In this document: positions 49,916 to 60,962 of the stretch, in pieces
How the letters are laid out: the number at the start of each line of letters is the position of its first letter
How positions within the stretch are numbered: position 1 is the first letter of the stretch
Assembly (NCBI GenBank): GCA_024635795.1
Contig: JAGXIH010000013.1
Location: forward strand, 62,001 to 126,000
Length of the DNA: 64,000 bases
Direction: 5' to 3'
Source: Salegentibacter sp.
Lineage (GTDB): Bacteria; Bacteroidota; Bacteroidia; Flavobacteriales; Flavobacteriaceae
Program-made: the position numbers and the translations under genes
The notes under the pieces: model-generated
Told to the model about the DNA's origin: nothing
What the model saw: only the letters and a program-made list of their open reading frames with translations
Databases searched by the model: none

Positions 49916-50419
49916 ATGAGCAGAGGATTTGTAAAAGAAGAAGACCAGGAAGAAGCTCCATTAATACCACCGCGTGCAGCCTTGCCCGATGGTGTTACAA
50001 ATTATGTAACACCACACGGTTTTGAATTGCTACAGGAGGAGAAAAAAGATCTTGAGCAGCAACGTACTTCCATTAAAATTAAAGATGAGGCTGAATCGCG
50101 AAGAGCAAAATCTGTTATAGACGGAAAATTAAAATTACTCAATGACCGTATCGCTACGGCGCGCATTCTTGACCCTCAATCCCACCAAGCCAAAGATGAA
50201 GTAAGATTTGGGGCCAAGGTAAAATTTAAGCAGAAAGAATCTGGGGAAGTTCAACAATTTACGATAGTAGGTGTTGATGAAGCCGATGTGAAGAAAAAGA
50301 AAATTGCCTTTATTGCTCCCATTGCCCGGGCGGTAACTGGGAAAAAGATAGGAGAAACCGTGGAGTTCACCTTAGGCCCGGAAACCCGTAATCTGGAGAT
50401 TCTGGAAATTTCCTATTAA
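49916..50419 (+). CDS. GreA/GreB-family elongation factor
   Basis: ITARILDPQSHQ-like region, VRFGAKVKFKQKESGEVQQFTIVGVDEADVKKKKIAFIAPIARAVTGKKIGETVEF. Confidence 0.88.
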   Translation: MSRGFVKEEDQEEAPLIPPRAALPDGVTNYVTPHGFELLQEEKKDLEQQRTSIKIKDEAESRRAKSVIDGKLKLLNDRIATARILDPQSHQAKDEVRFGAKVKFKQKESGEVQQFTIVGVDEADVKKKKIAFIAPIARAVTGKKIGETVEFTLGPETRNLEILEISY

Positions 50420-50456
50420 AGTTGTAGCTTGTTCTCTGTAAATTTAATCTTAGCAT

Positions 50457-50879
50457 ATGAAAAAAACTTACTTAACCACATTAAACCTTCAGCAGGTTGA
50501 TATAGGCCTGCTTATTTTTAGACTGGCAATTTCGGGGCTCATGCTCACCCACGGAATTCCAAAACTCATCCGGTTTTTTGGTGATGCACCCATTCAATTT
50601 GCAGATCCATTAGGAATAGGGGAAGTTACCACTTTTACCTTGGCTGTTTTTGCTGAATTTGTTTGTTCGGTGTTGGTGATCCTGGGATTGGGGACCAGAT
50701 TCGCCGTTCTTCCCTTAATCGCTACAATGGCAGTAGTGGCGTTAATAGTACACGTTCCCGATGGTTTTGGTAAACAGGAGTTACCTCTTTTGTATTTATC
50801 GGGATGGATTCTGCTATTTTTCACCGGTGCTGGGAAATACTCTTTGGACCATTATTTTCTAGCAAAAAAAAGAAAATAA
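50457..50879 (+). CDS. DoxX-family membrane protein
   Basis: DIGLLIFRLAISGLMLTHGIPKLIRFF...EFVCSVLVILGLGTRFAVLPLIATMAVVALIVH. Confidence 0.92.
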   Translation: MKKTYLTTLNLQQVDIGLLIFRLAISGLMLTHGIPKLIRFFGDAPIQFADPLGIGEVTTFTLAVFAEFVCSVLVILGLGTRFAVLPLIATMAVVALIVHVPDGFGKQELPLLYLSGWILLFFTGAGKYSLDHYFLAKKRK

Positions 50880-50881
50880 AA

Positions 50882-50911
50882 AAACGGCTTTCCATTTCCG
50901 GAAAGCCGTTT
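50882..50911. terminator. Bidirectional terminator
   Basis: AAACGGCTTTCC-ATTTCC-GGAAAGCCGTTT, 12-bp perfect stem. Confidence 0.9.
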
Positions 50912-50933
50912 ATAATTCAGTATGATCTAATTA

Positions 50934-51761
50934 TTATTCTGATTCCAGCATTGCAAAGAATTTATCCAGGTTTGGAATTATCACAATTCTGGTTCTTCTA
51001 TTCTTAGCCATATTATTAGAAGAATCGTTATCTACAAGTGGAGAATAACTACTTCTTCCGGCCGCGATAAGTTTTGAAGGATCTACATCATATTTATCCT
51101 GTAATATTCTTACGATAGAGGTAGCTCTTCGTACACTTAGATCCCAGTTATCTTTAAGGTAAGAACCTTCTACCATTGTACGATCGTCGGTATGACCTTC
51201 AACCATAACTTCCATGCTTGGTTCAGAGTTAATAACTTCGGCAAGCTTTTTCAATAACTTGTTCGCATCATTTCTAACCCGGTAACTACCATCACCAAAT
51301 AGAAGCTTATCGGATACGTTGATCATTACCACAGTCTTGTCTACGCTGATATCTACATCATCTTCGTCTGCTCCTTCAGAAATAGACTGCTTTAAATTGT
51401 GAGATACCGCGAGGTTGATAGAATCTTCCAGGGTTTCTGCTCCCGCAACCTTAGCCGGATCCATCTTGGCGATCGTTGCCCGCATTTTTGCCTTATTGTT
51501 ATTAGACATTACAGTAAGGTCATTCATTTCCATTTTTTCATCACTTTCCTCGCGCAAGGAATTGATTTTTGCATTGTAATCGGCTACACGAGCCTCAACT
51601 TTTGCATATTTGGCTTCAATTTCTTCCTTCTCTACCTGTGTTTTTTGAAGGGTACTTCTGGTATCGTCGAGTTCAGACTCCAGTTCTACATATTTTTTCT
51701 TTGAAACACAAGATGTCAGCATTGCTGCTGATAAAACAGTAATTGCTACAGTTTTTCTCAT
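50934..51761 (-). CDS. OmpA-family lipoprotein
   Basis: Lipobox AAMLTSC, coiled coil, then MVEGHTDDRTMVEG...NWDLSVRRATSIVRIL...AAGRSSYSP. Start set at internal MRKTVAITVL. Confidence 0.93.
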   Translation of the reverse strand: MRKTVAITVLSAAMLTSCVSKKKYVELESELDDTRSTLQKTQVEKEEIEAKYAKVEARVADYNAKINSLREESDEKMEMNDLTVMSNNNKAKMRATIAKMDPAKVAGAETLEDSINLAVSHNLKQSISEGADEDDVDISVDKTVVMINVSDKLLFGDGSYRVRNDANKLLKKLAEVINSEPSMEVMVEGHTDDRTMVEGSYLKDNWDLSVRRATSIVRILQDKYDVDPSKLIAAGRSSYSPLVDNDSSNNMAKNRRTRIVIIPNLDKFFAMLESE

Positions 51762-52188
51762 AATTAGTTTATTTTTAATTTTTGTCCAGTTAAGTGTTAG
51801 TTTATATGTTTTTGGACGCACCAAGGAAAACGAGACGGTTTTCTTTATCGTATCTAATTTTACCGTTTAACGTTTTATTAAGGGAGATTTATCATTTCAT
51901 TGTAAGAAAAAACCTGCATAATCAAGGATAATTATTTAGACCTCCCTGAGGTTAAAATTAAGATCCGGGATACTATTGTAGGGACGTTTACGTGCTTAAC
52001 TTATTTACAAACCCAGATCTCCCGGAATCATTTTCAGAGTCCGAAGATATGACCCCACCGGCTGATATCCCTGAGAATGAATTGGAGCCTACCGGATAGC
52101 CCCCTATCTGCTTTAACAGAATTTTATTGAAAATCCCTCTGTTAAAATGCTTATTATGGGCTAAATTTGAAGGAAAGCGTCAGAGAAA

Positions 52189-55100
52189 TTGAATAAAAAG
52201 TCAAAAAAAAAGGGGTATAAATTATTGAGGATCCTCGCAAAAATCATTGCGGGGGTTCTTATTTTAATCTTATTGCTTATTCTTTTCATAAGATCACCCT
52301 GGGGACAGAATATTATAGTTGATAAAATCACTTCATCTTTTGCTGAGAAAACCAACACCAAAATTGAAATTGATCGCTTGTTCTTCACGTTTTATGGAAA
52401 CATCAATCTGGATGGATTATATCTTGAAGATCAACAAGGAGATACTCTTATTTATTCTAAAAACCTTGAAGCCGATATTCCTATTTGGCCAGTAATAAGA
52501 GGTCGTGGCATTAGTGTAAATTCGTTGGATTGGATTGGAGTTAGGGCCAATATTCACCGCGAGGATTCCCTGAAGGGCTTTAATTTTGATTATTTATTAG
52601 AAGCGCTTACAGCTTCAGATACAACTACCTCGCAAGATACTACCCAAGCTGCTCCAATGCAAATCGAAATCGGGGAAGTCCACCTAAGCAATTTCAATCT
52701 TAGATATGATGATAAAGTTTCGGGTATTGATTCTGAAATAGATGTAGGGAGATTAACCCTGGAAATGGATAAAACAGACCTTGAAAATATGGATTTTCAG
52801 ATTGCCGATCTGGAGATAAAAAATAGCCGAATCAAATACCACCAGACAAAAGCTTTTCCTGAATCTGATGAGGAGGAAGTTCCCTTGCCAAAATTATCGG
52901 CTAATTCTGTGCGCCTGGAAAATATTGAAGCCATGTATAATTCCGTGCCCGATTCTTTGGAAGTCCAGGCTGATATTGGCAGGTTCCTAACTTTAAATCC
53001 AAATCTGGATCTCCCGCAAAACCGCATAGGTATAGATCAAATCGATCTTGGATCTTCGCAAATAGCAGTTAATATTCAAATCAATCCGGATATAGATGAT
53101 ACCTCCCTACAAAATCAGGAAGGTTTTACCTGGCCGGAATATTATTTAAGTCTGAAGGAATTAAATCTGGAAAATAATAGTTTCACTTTTACCGAAAATG
53201 GCAGGGAGCCGCAAGAAAATAATTTTGATCCTACCGCTATTGCATTAGAAAATCTAAACGGCCGGGCTACTGATTTTCTATTTGAAGAACAGAAGGCTTT
53301 ATTAACTCTGGAAACACTCACTTTTAACGAATACTCCGGCCTGGATCTTAAGGAATTCTCTGGTGACTTTAAGGTGACAGATGTGAGTATGAATTTCTCT
53401 GACCTGCAATTTCAGCTGAATCAGAATAATCTTCAGGGAGATTTTTCGGCGGAATACACTTCCATAAATGATTTTATTCAGAATCCGGAAAGTTCAATGG
53501 TTTCTTTAAACCTATCGGAATTCAGAATAAATATCGATGATCTTTTCAGATTTCAACCAGAGCTAAGGGAAAATGAATATCTGCTGGCACTCAGTAAAAA
53601 ACTTGTGAACGGCCAGGTGCAGGCAAATGGGAAACTTGTAGACCTTTCTGTTTCGACGGCCAAAATATATTGGGGAGAAACTTATATTAATGCCAATGGC
53701 CAGATTAAAAATGCTACCGATCCGGATAGAATCAGTTTTAATTTCCCTAATGCAAAAATTGTTTCTACGAGACAGGACCTTGAGCAATTAGTAGATGAAA
53801 GTGAGTTGGGTTTTCGTATTCCCAATGAAATAGACCTTCAAGGTAGCATAAGTGGAACACTAACGAATATTACGGCCGATGTTATCCTTAATACAAGTGA
53901 CGGGCAGATCGACTTGGATGGGAATTTCAGAAATGAAAAGATTATGGCTTTTACTGCTGATCTCACTTCTACAGAACTCGACCTGGGAAATCTCCTTAGC
54001 AATAAAAGTATGGGAATCATGAATTTAGATATTACTGCTTCCGGGGCCGGTAATAATATTAATTCTATGGATGCCGAGGTTGAGGGGATGATTAATTCCT
54101 TTAGTTATAATGATTATCAAATAAATGAGCTTCCTCTTTCGGGAGAACTTGAAGACGGTAAAGGCCTGTTCACAAGTTCTTACCGCGATGATAACCTGGA
54201 TGCTTCACTTGAAGCCTATGTACAACTGGATTCTGTAGCTCCCGAGACACAGATCGACCTGGATCTAAAAGGTGCCGACCTCCAGGCTTTAGGTTTTACA
54301 TCCCGACACATAAAAACAGGATTTAAACTAAAGGCAAATTTTAAGGGCAATACAGAAAATTATGATGTAGATGCTCAGCTTACTGACGCAATTGCGGTAT
54401 ATGAAAATGAACCCTATTTTTCGGGAGATCTGAACCTCGATGCCCACGTAACCACAGATACTACTGCTTTACATATTCATAACAAAATTCTGGAGCTTAA
54501 TCTTGAATCTAATGCCGATCCCGTTGATTTTGCGAAAGCTCTTGAAAGGCATTATATGAGCTATTACAGAGATACGAAAATTGATACCGCCAGCAATCCG
54601 GTAAATATTAAACTGCGGGGAGAAATAAGGCAGGCCCCGATCTTAACCGATGTTTTCATCTCAGGCATTGAAGAAATGGATACCATTAAACTGAATATGG
54701 GTTTCAGGGAAAAAGAGCGGGATTTAACTGCAGCTATTAATCTTCCAAAACTTCAGTATGGATCGAATGTAATAGATAGTCTTGCCTTTAGAGTGAATTC
54801 TAATAAGGAGAACCTGGATTTTGAGTTTGGTTTTAATTCCCTGGAAGGTGGCCCACTGTTGGTCAAAAAGACCTTCCTCCAGGGCAAAATGCAAGACCAG
54901 AAGCTGTACCTTGATTTTGTTTCTAATGATAAGGATAGTCTTTTGGTGCACGTGATGACAGAAACCATTAGACAGGGTGATAGTGTGAAGGTGAGCGTAA
55001 ATTCTTCAGAATTAATTCTGAATAAAAATAACTGGAATATTCCGGAGAATAACAGCATCGTATATACTCAGAATAAGCTTGAATTCAACAATTTCAGAAT

Positions 55101-57135
55101 TAGCCGAAATCAGCAGGAAATAAGCATTGATAATTCTTCGGGTAACACAGATAAGCAACATATCGCCCTCAATTTTAAAAATTTTAATCTTGCTACCATT
55201 TTCTCCTATTTTAATCCTGAAACAGAACTGGCAGGAGGGAAGATGGATGGTGGTTTGGTTGTGGAAGAACCTTTTGGAAGTACTGCGATGCTGGCCGATT
55301 TAGAGGTTAGAGATTTCAGGGTTATGGAAGCTCCCCTCGGTGTCTTAAGCATCGATGCAAGCGCCAAAGGCGGAGGAAATTATGCCATGGATCTTTCTAC
55401 AAAAGGAGGGGAACTGGATATGGACCTAACCGGGGAATATGCAGCAAATGAAGAGACTGCTCAATTAAACCTGGATCTTCAGATCAATGAATTGCAGCTA
55501 AGCGTTTTGGAACGTTTTTCCAGGGGAGAGATAAAAGAGACGAGCGGGAGTATTGCAGGAAATGTAAAAATTGGAGGCACCACCCTGGAGCCTGAGTATT
55601 CCGGGACATTGAATTTTCAAAATGCAGGGTTTAATGTAGCAAGATTAAATGCCGCTTTTGAACTTAGACAGGAAAAAATAGATATCGATAACGATGGGAT
55701 CTATCTTGATGATTTTACCATAAGAGATAGAAATGAAAATGAGTTCGTGGTTTCAGGGGAAATTTTAACCAAAACATTTTTAAATCCCGAATTCGACCTG
55801 AGGCTTGAAGCTAATGATTTTAATGCCTTGAATTCTACACGAGAAGACAACGATCGTTTCTTCGGAAAAGCAAATTTTGATGTAGATGCCAGGATAACCG
55901 GCGATCTTAAACTCCCCAGAATAGATGGAAATCTCAGAGTGAATTCTAATACCGATCTTACCTATATAATGCCAGATGCCGAACTGGAAATGATGGAAAG
56001 GGATGGTATTGTGCGTTTTGTTAATCGCGAAGATCCAGACGATATTTTAACAGGGAATACCGAAGAAGCAACTGCGGTAGTTTCGGGAATCGTTGTAAAT
56101 ACCCTTATAGAAATAGATGAAGATGCGGTTTTCACAATTATTATTGATGATAATACAGGGGATAATTTTAGAGTTGCCGGGGAAGGTGAGCTAACTTTTA
56201 ATATAGCTTCAAATGGTCGCACCAGTCTTTCCGGGCGTTATGTAATGAATCGCGGACACTACGAGATGAGCCTGTATGAATTGGTTAAAAGACGTTTTGA
56301 AATCGTAGAGGGAAGCAGTATTTCCTGGTCTGGCGATCCTATGGAAGCCAGATTGGATATCAGTGCCCTTTATGAAGTTGAGACTTCTGCAAGCTCTCTA
56401 ATGGCCGGAGGACCAACCAGAAGCGATTTCGGAAGGTTCAGGCAGGAACTACCATTTCAGGTTTATCTTAACGTTGATGGAGAACTTATGCAGCCCGAAT
56501 TGAGTTTTGGTCTTGATATGCCAGAGGAACAGCAGGGTGCCATAGGTGGAGAGGTATATGGTAGAATTCAACAGCTTAACCAGCAAGAAGCTGAGCTTAA
56601 TAAACAGGTCTTTTCTCTACTTGTCCTTAACCGGTTTTTTCCTGAAGGAAGTAGCGATGGTAGTCGCGGCGGGACTATGAATATAGCCAGGGATAATTTG
56701 AATCAGGCATTGTCAGATCAGTTAAACAGATTTTCCGATCAATTAGTGGGAGACACAGGGATCGAGCTAAACTTTGGAGTAGACAGTTTTACCGATTACC
56801 AGGGAGAAAGCCCGCAGGAGCGCACCCAGGTGGACATAACCGCCCGCAAACGCCTGATGGACGATAGATTGATTGTAAGTGTGGGGAGTCAGGTAGATGT
56901 TCAGGGAAGTAATCCTACAGGTGAAAGCACCCCAATGATAGGAAATGTAAGCCTGGAATATCTTCTAACTGAAAACGGACGTTTCCGGCTGAAAGGTTTC
57001 CGAAGAAATACTTATGAAAATGTTATAGATGGGCAGATTATCATAAGTGGAATCGCTCTGATTTTTACCCGGGAATTCAATAAATTCAAAGAATTGTTTG
57101 AAAAGGAACTGCAGGAAACGCAGAAAGAAAAATAG
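52189..57135 (+). CDS. tamB: Translocation/assembly module TamB-like protein (AsmA/DUF490)
   Basis: Single N-terminal TM, 1648 aa of beta-rich repeats, C-terminal GRTSLSGRYVMNRGHYEMSLYELVKRRFEIVEGSSISWSGDPMEARLDISALYEVET. Confidence 0.92.
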   Translation: MNKKSKKKGYKLLRILAKIIAGVLILILLLILFIRSPWGQNIIVDKITSSFAEKTNTKIEIDRLFFTFYGNINLDGLYLEDQQGDTLIYSKNLEADIPIWPVIRGRGISVNSLDWIGVRANIHREDSLKGFNFDYLLEALTASDTTTSQDTTQAAPMQIEIGEVHLSNFNLRYDDKVSGIDSEIDVGRLTLEMDKTDLENMDFQIADLEIKNSRIKYHQTKAFPESDEEEVPLPKLSANSVRLENIEAMYNSVPDSLEVQADIGRFLTLNPNLDLPQNRIGIDQIDLGSSQIAVNIQINPDIDDTSLQNQEGFTWPEYYLSLKELNLENNSFTFTENGREPQENNFDPTAIALENLNGRATDFLFEEQKALLTLETLTFNEYSGLDLKEFSGDFKVTDVSMNFSDLQFQLNQNNLQGDFSAEYTSINDFIQNPESSMVSLNLSEFRINIDDLFRFQPELRENEYLLALSKKLVNGQVQANGKLVDLSVSTAKIYWGETYINANGQIKNATDPDRISFNFPNAKIVSTRQDLEQLVDESELGFRIPNEIDLQGSISGTLTNITADVILNTSDGQIDLDGNFRNEKIMAFTADLTSTELDLGNLLSNKSMGIMNLDITASGAGNNINSMDAEVEGMINSFSYNDYQINELPLSGELEDGKGLFTSSYRDDNLDASLEAYVQLDSVAPETQIDLDLKGADLQALGFTSRHIKTGFKLKANFKGNTENYDVDAQLTDAIAVYENEPYFSGDLNLDAHVTTDTTALHIHNKILELNLESNADPVDFAKALERHYMSYYRDTKIDTASNPVNIKLRGEIRQAPILTDVFISGIEEMDTIKLNMGFREKERDLTAAINLPKLQYGSNVIDSLAFRVNSNKENLDFEFGFNSLEGGPLLVKKTFLQGKMQDQKLYLDFVSNDKDSLLVHVMTETIRQGDSVKVSVNSSELILNKNNWNIPENNSIVYTQNKLEFNNFRISRNQQEISIDNSSGNTDKQHIALNFKNFNLATIFSYFNPETELAGGKMDGGLVVEEPFGSTAMLADLEVRDFRVMEAPLGVLSIDASAKGGGNYAMDLSTKGGELDMDLTGEYAANEETAQLNLDLQINELQLSVLERFSRGEIKETSGSIAGNVKIGGTTLEPEYSGTLNFQNAGFNVARLNAAFELRQEKIDIDNDGIYLDDFTIRDRNENEFVVSGEILTKTFLNPEFDLRLEANDFNALNSTREDNDRFFGKANFDVDARITGDLKLPRIDGNLRVNSNTDLTYIMPDAELEMMERDGIVRFVNREDPDDILTGNTEEATAVVSGIVVNTLIEIDEDAVFTIIIDDNTGDNFRVAGEGELTFNIASNGRTSLSGRYVMNRGHYEMSLYELVKRRFEIVEGSSISWSGDPMEARLDISALYEVETSASSLMAGGPTRSDFGRFRQELPFQVYLNVDGELMQPELSFGLDMPEEQQGAIGGEVYGRIQQLNQQEAELNKQVFSLLVLNRFFPEGSSDGSRGGTMNIARDNLNQALSDQLNRFSDQLVGDTGIELNFGVDSFTDYQGESPQERTQVDITARKRLMDDRLIVSVGSQVDVQGSNPTGESTPMIGNVSLEYLLTENGRFRLKGFRRNTYENVIDGQIIISGIALIFTREFNKFKELFEKELQETQKEK

Positions 57136-57137
57136 AT

Positions 57138-59420
57138 ATGCTTAACAGAAATAACATATTAAAAATTTTTGTGCTTGTTGTTGCAGGAGTTCTAGTGCAG
57201 GCTTGTAATGTAAAGCGTTTTCTCCCTGAAGATGAAATTCTTTACACCGGCGCAGAAATCAATCTGGAAGCAGAAGACAGTATAAAAGCAAAGAACAGGA
57301 TCAGGGAGGAAATAGAAGCTGTGCTAACGCCAGATCCAAACACAAAAATTCTGGGAAGCCGTCCCGGATTGTATTTTCATTACAAAGCGCAGAGAGAAAA
57401 ACCGGGATTCATCAACAAATTCCTGAATGACAAGATAGGAGAGGAGCCGGTTTACACTTCAGATGTGGATTTAGATCAAACTTCCGATCTTATTAATAAT
57501 CGCCTTGAAAACCGCGGTTTTTTCTACAGTGAAATTGGGGCTTCAATTGAAGAAGATTCTACAGCGAAAAAAGCTAAGGCAATCTATAAAGTTAATTTAT
57601 CACGGCCCTACAGGTTGGAAAATTTTGAGTTGGATGCCGATTCGTTGGATATCTATACGGAAATTAAAAAAAGCCTCGCAGACACCTACATAGAACCAGG
57701 AATGAGATTTGATCTCACTATCCTCAAGGCCGAACGTGAACGAATAGATAAACATCTAAAAAACCGTGGTTATTATAACTTCAATCCATCGTTTTTGATA
57801 TTTGAAGCAGATACCAATCAATATGATAACAAAAAATTCAACCTTTATCTGAAACTCAAAAAAAAGGTTCCGAAGGAAGCAATTATTCCTTATCAAATTG
57901 AAAAGGTAAATGTCTATGCCAATTATGAAGTGGGAGCCGATAGTATTCCACGGGATACGGTTAGATATAGGGAAAAGAATTTTATTCAGGATCCTGAATT
58001 CTTTAAACCCAAATATCTTGAGCCTTATATTTTAATAGAGGAGGGGCAATATTTTAATCCGGATGATTCCCGTAATACAGGCAGAAGGCTGGGCTCAATT
58101 GGGGCCTATAAATTCGTGAATATTCGCTATGATGGAACAGACACTACAGTTACAGATAGTCTTGGCAAACTTGAAGCCAATATATACCTATCGCCTCTTA
58201 ATAAAAGATCAATAAGAGCCGAATTACAGGCTGTAACGAAATCCAATAATTTTGCCGGTCCGGGTCTTGCCGTCACATTTACCAACCGAAATTTATTCCA
58301 CGGGGGAGAAATACTCAATGTTACGGGGAAATTCAATTATGAAAAACAGATCTCCAGTGGGAACCAGCGGGGTTTGAGTAGTACCCAGTTTGGCCTTGAG
58401 ACAGATCTGATATTTCCGCGTTTATTATTTCCGGTGAAAATAGATCATAACTGGTTCCGGTATTCTATTCCAAAAACCAAAGTAAGCCTGGGAGGCGATT
58501 ATTTAAACCGAAGTAAACTATTTAGTATGATCTCTGCTTCTACAAGGTTTGGTTATTATTGGGATGCCAACCGGTATGTAAGTCATGAGTTTAATCCCAT
58601 CTCCCTGAATTATCTGAGACTGGCTAATACTACCGAGGAGTTTAAGAAAATTCTGGATGATAACCCTTATTTGCGCAATAGCTTTGACCAGGAATTTATT
58701 TCAGGCTTAACCTATTCCTTTATCTACAACGGGCATATAGATCCATGGAAGAAGCATCAGTTTTTCATGCATTCAAGCCTTGATATTGCAGGAAACAGTG
58801 TTGCTCTTTTAACCAGTAAGGCCAACCCAAGACCACGTACTTTTTTAGGACTTGAATATGCACAATATGCCAAGGCCGATATTGATTTCAGATATCATTT
58901 AAGGATAAAAGGAGAAAATAAAATAGCTACAAGGATATTTGCCGGATATGGAATTCCTTATGGGAATTCTGAAGTTTTACCATTTACCAAACAATATTTC
59001 GCTGGTGGCCCATATAGCGTAAGAGCATTCAGAATACGGTCTTTAGGCCCCGGAACTTATAATCCGGAGGAAAGTGATGAAAGCTCCTTCTTTGACCAGG
59101 CGGGAAACATCAGGCTGGAGGCAAATGCTGAATACAGGTTTCCTATAATTTCATTCCTAAAAGGTGCTGCATTTGTAGATGCTGGAAATGTTTGGAATAG
59201 CAAAGTTAATGAGAAGCTACCCGGAGGAAAATTTAGCTCAGACTTCCTAAATGAATTCGGGATTGGCGGAGGAGTTGGCCTAAGAGTAGATATTCAAAAT
59301 TTCGTGATTCGTTTTGACCTTGCTGTTCCCTTTCATGATCCCGGCTTAGCAAAAGGTGAGCGCTGGACTTTTGCCATAGATGAACCAGTCCTTAATTTTG
59401 CGATTGGATATCCATTTTAA
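57138..59420 (+). CDS. BamA/TamA-family outer membrane protein
   Basis: Lipobox-like VLVQACN, POTRA-like region, barrel motif KQYFAGGPYSVRAFRIRSLGPGTY. Confidence 0.93.
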   Translation: MLNRNNILKIFVLVVAGVLVQACNVKRFLPEDEILYTGAEINLEAEDSIKAKNRIREEIEAVLTPDPNTKILGSRPGLYFHYKAQREKPGFINKFLNDKIGEEPVYTSDVDLDQTSDLINNRLENRGFFYSEIGASIEEDSTAKKAKAIYKVNLSRPYRLENFELDADSLDIYTEIKKSLADTYIEPGMRFDLTILKAERERIDKHLKNRGYYNFNPSFLIFEADTNQYDNKKFNLYLKLKKKVPKEAIIPYQIEKVNVYANYEVGADSIPRDTVRYREKNFIQDPEFFKPKYLEPYILIEEGQYFNPDDSRNTGRRLGSIGAYKFVNIRYDGTDTTVTDSLGKLEANIYLSPLNKRSIRAELQAVTKSNNFAGPGLAVTFTNRNLFHGGEILNVTGKFNYEKQISSGNQRGLSSTQFGLETDLIFPRLLFPVKIDHNWFRYSIPKTKVSLGGDYLNRSKLFSMISASTRFGYYWDANRYVSHEFNPISLNYLRLANTTEEFKKILDDNPYLRNSFDQEFISGLTYSFIYNGHIDPWKKHQFFMHSSLDIAGNSVALLTSKANPRPRTFLGLEYAQYAKADIDFRYHLRIKGENKIATRIFAGYGIPYGNSEVLPFTKQYFAGGPYSVRAFRIRSLGPGTYNPEESDESSFFDQAGNIRLEANAEYRFPIISFLKGAAFVDAGNVWNSKVNEKLPGGKFSSDFLNEFGIGGGVGLRVDIQNFVIRFDLAVPFHDPGLAKGERWTFAIDEPVLNFAIGYPF

Positions 59421-60076
59421 TGCTGCATCTTTTCCCCATAACTGAGATCTCCGGCATCGCCCAGGCCAGGCACAATGTAGCCATGCTCGTTTAGTTTTTT
59501 ATCAATGGCCGCGATCCATAACTGCGTATTTTCCGGGAAATTTTCAGAAATATGTTCCACTCCTTCTTCAGCACCAATTACAGAAACCAAATGAATTTGT
59601 TTGGGTGTTCCCATTTCCTGTAAAGCATTAAAAACATTCACAAAAGACCGACCTGTAGCAAGCATAGGGTCTGCGAGGATAAGGGTTTTTCCTTCCAGGG
59701 AAGGTGAGGCAAGGTACTCGACTATTATTTCAAATTTTTCATCATCAAAAGGATGATGACGATAAGCGGAAATAAAAGAATTTTCAGCCTCATTAAAATA
59801 GTTAAGCAAACCTTCATGCAATGGTAATCCCGCTCTCAAAATACTACAAATCACAATATCTTTTTCAGGAAGATGCATTGATGCTGGACCTAAGGGGCTT
59901 TTAATTTCAGCTTTATTATAATTAAGCGATTTACTGAGCTCGTATCCCAGGATTTCCCCCAAACGTTGAATATTTCTTCTGAACCGCATTCTATCTTTTT
60001 GAATGCTTACATCCCTTAATTCGGCTAAAAATTTGGAAGCGATGGAATTTTGTTCCAAAAGGTGGTGAACCTGCAT
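59417..60076 (-). CDS. upp: Uracil phosphoribosyltransferase
   Basis: CSILRAGLPLHEGL, LILADPMLATGRSFVNV, GYIVPGLGDAGDLSYG. Confidence 0.94.
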   Translation of the reverse strand: MQVHHLLEQNSIASKFLAELRDVSIQKDRMRFRRNIQRLGEILGYELSKSLNYNKAEIKSPLGPASMHLPEKDIVICSILRAGLPLHEGLLNYFNEAENSFISAYRHHPFDDEKFEIIVEYLASPSLEGKTLILADPMLATGRSFVNVFNALQEMGTPKQIHLVSVIGAEEGVEHISENFPENTQLWIAAIDKKLNEHGYIVPGLGDAGDLSYGEKMQH

Positions 60077-60201
60077 TTTATATGTGTTTTAGCAAAGATA
60101 ATAAATCCAATAGCCAATCAAGATTAAAATTAACCTCGGTAATTTCATAATCTCTTAATTTGGCTATATTTTTGATATATATTGCTCAAATTCAATTCAG
60201 T

Positions 60202-60820
60202 TATGAAAGCGAGATTATTACTTTTTATTATGATGATGGCTGGGCTGGGAACTTATGCCCAGATCGAGATCCCCAGGACTACAAATACCGCTGGAGTACT
60301 AAAAGCCGAACCCGAATCAAAATCTGGCTTTCCTTTGCTGAAAGCAGAAGAACCAAAAGAAAGTAAATACCTTAGGAATGATAAGCCTGAAAAAATAGAT
60401 TTCAGGCAGACCAATAAGGAGTTAATTACTGCGGGGGAGGTGGTGGAAAAGAAATGGAAAAAAGACCGGGATATTAAAAACGCCCATAAGGCAGACCAAT
60501 ATCTGGGGGATTTCACAACAGGTGGGAAATTTGTAGAGTTGTATGCCCGCGATCACGAATATGTAGATGGAGATAAAGTAAGCATTATCGTAAATGGCGT
60601 GGAAATACAAAGTATTACTCTAGGTGCCGGGTATCATCCCATCCTGGTGAAACTGGAAAGCGGCTTTAATAATATTGAATTTGAAGCTTTAAACCAGGGA
60701 ACATCTGGTCCCAACACCGCTGAACTAAAGGTGTTGGATGAAGATGGCAAACTTGTAACTTCCAAAGTCTGGAACCTGCTTACCGGAGCTAAAGCAAGCC
60801 TTATTGTTGTAAAAAAATAA
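60202..60820 (+). CDS. Secreted protein of unknown function
   Basis: Signal peptide MKARLLLFIMMMAGLGTYAQ; C-terminal region VELYARDHEYVDGDKVSIIVNGVEIQSITL. Confidence 0.75.
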
Positions 60821-60962
60821 CCGCTGGCCTAAAGCAGAATCATCTGTATTTTTACTAACTTTAATAGACGTATACACTTTAGGTAACAATTGTTACACTA
60901 TGATTTGTGCAATAATTTTATATTCGGGCGCTTCACTAAATTAACAGGCTTGCAATTGTATT

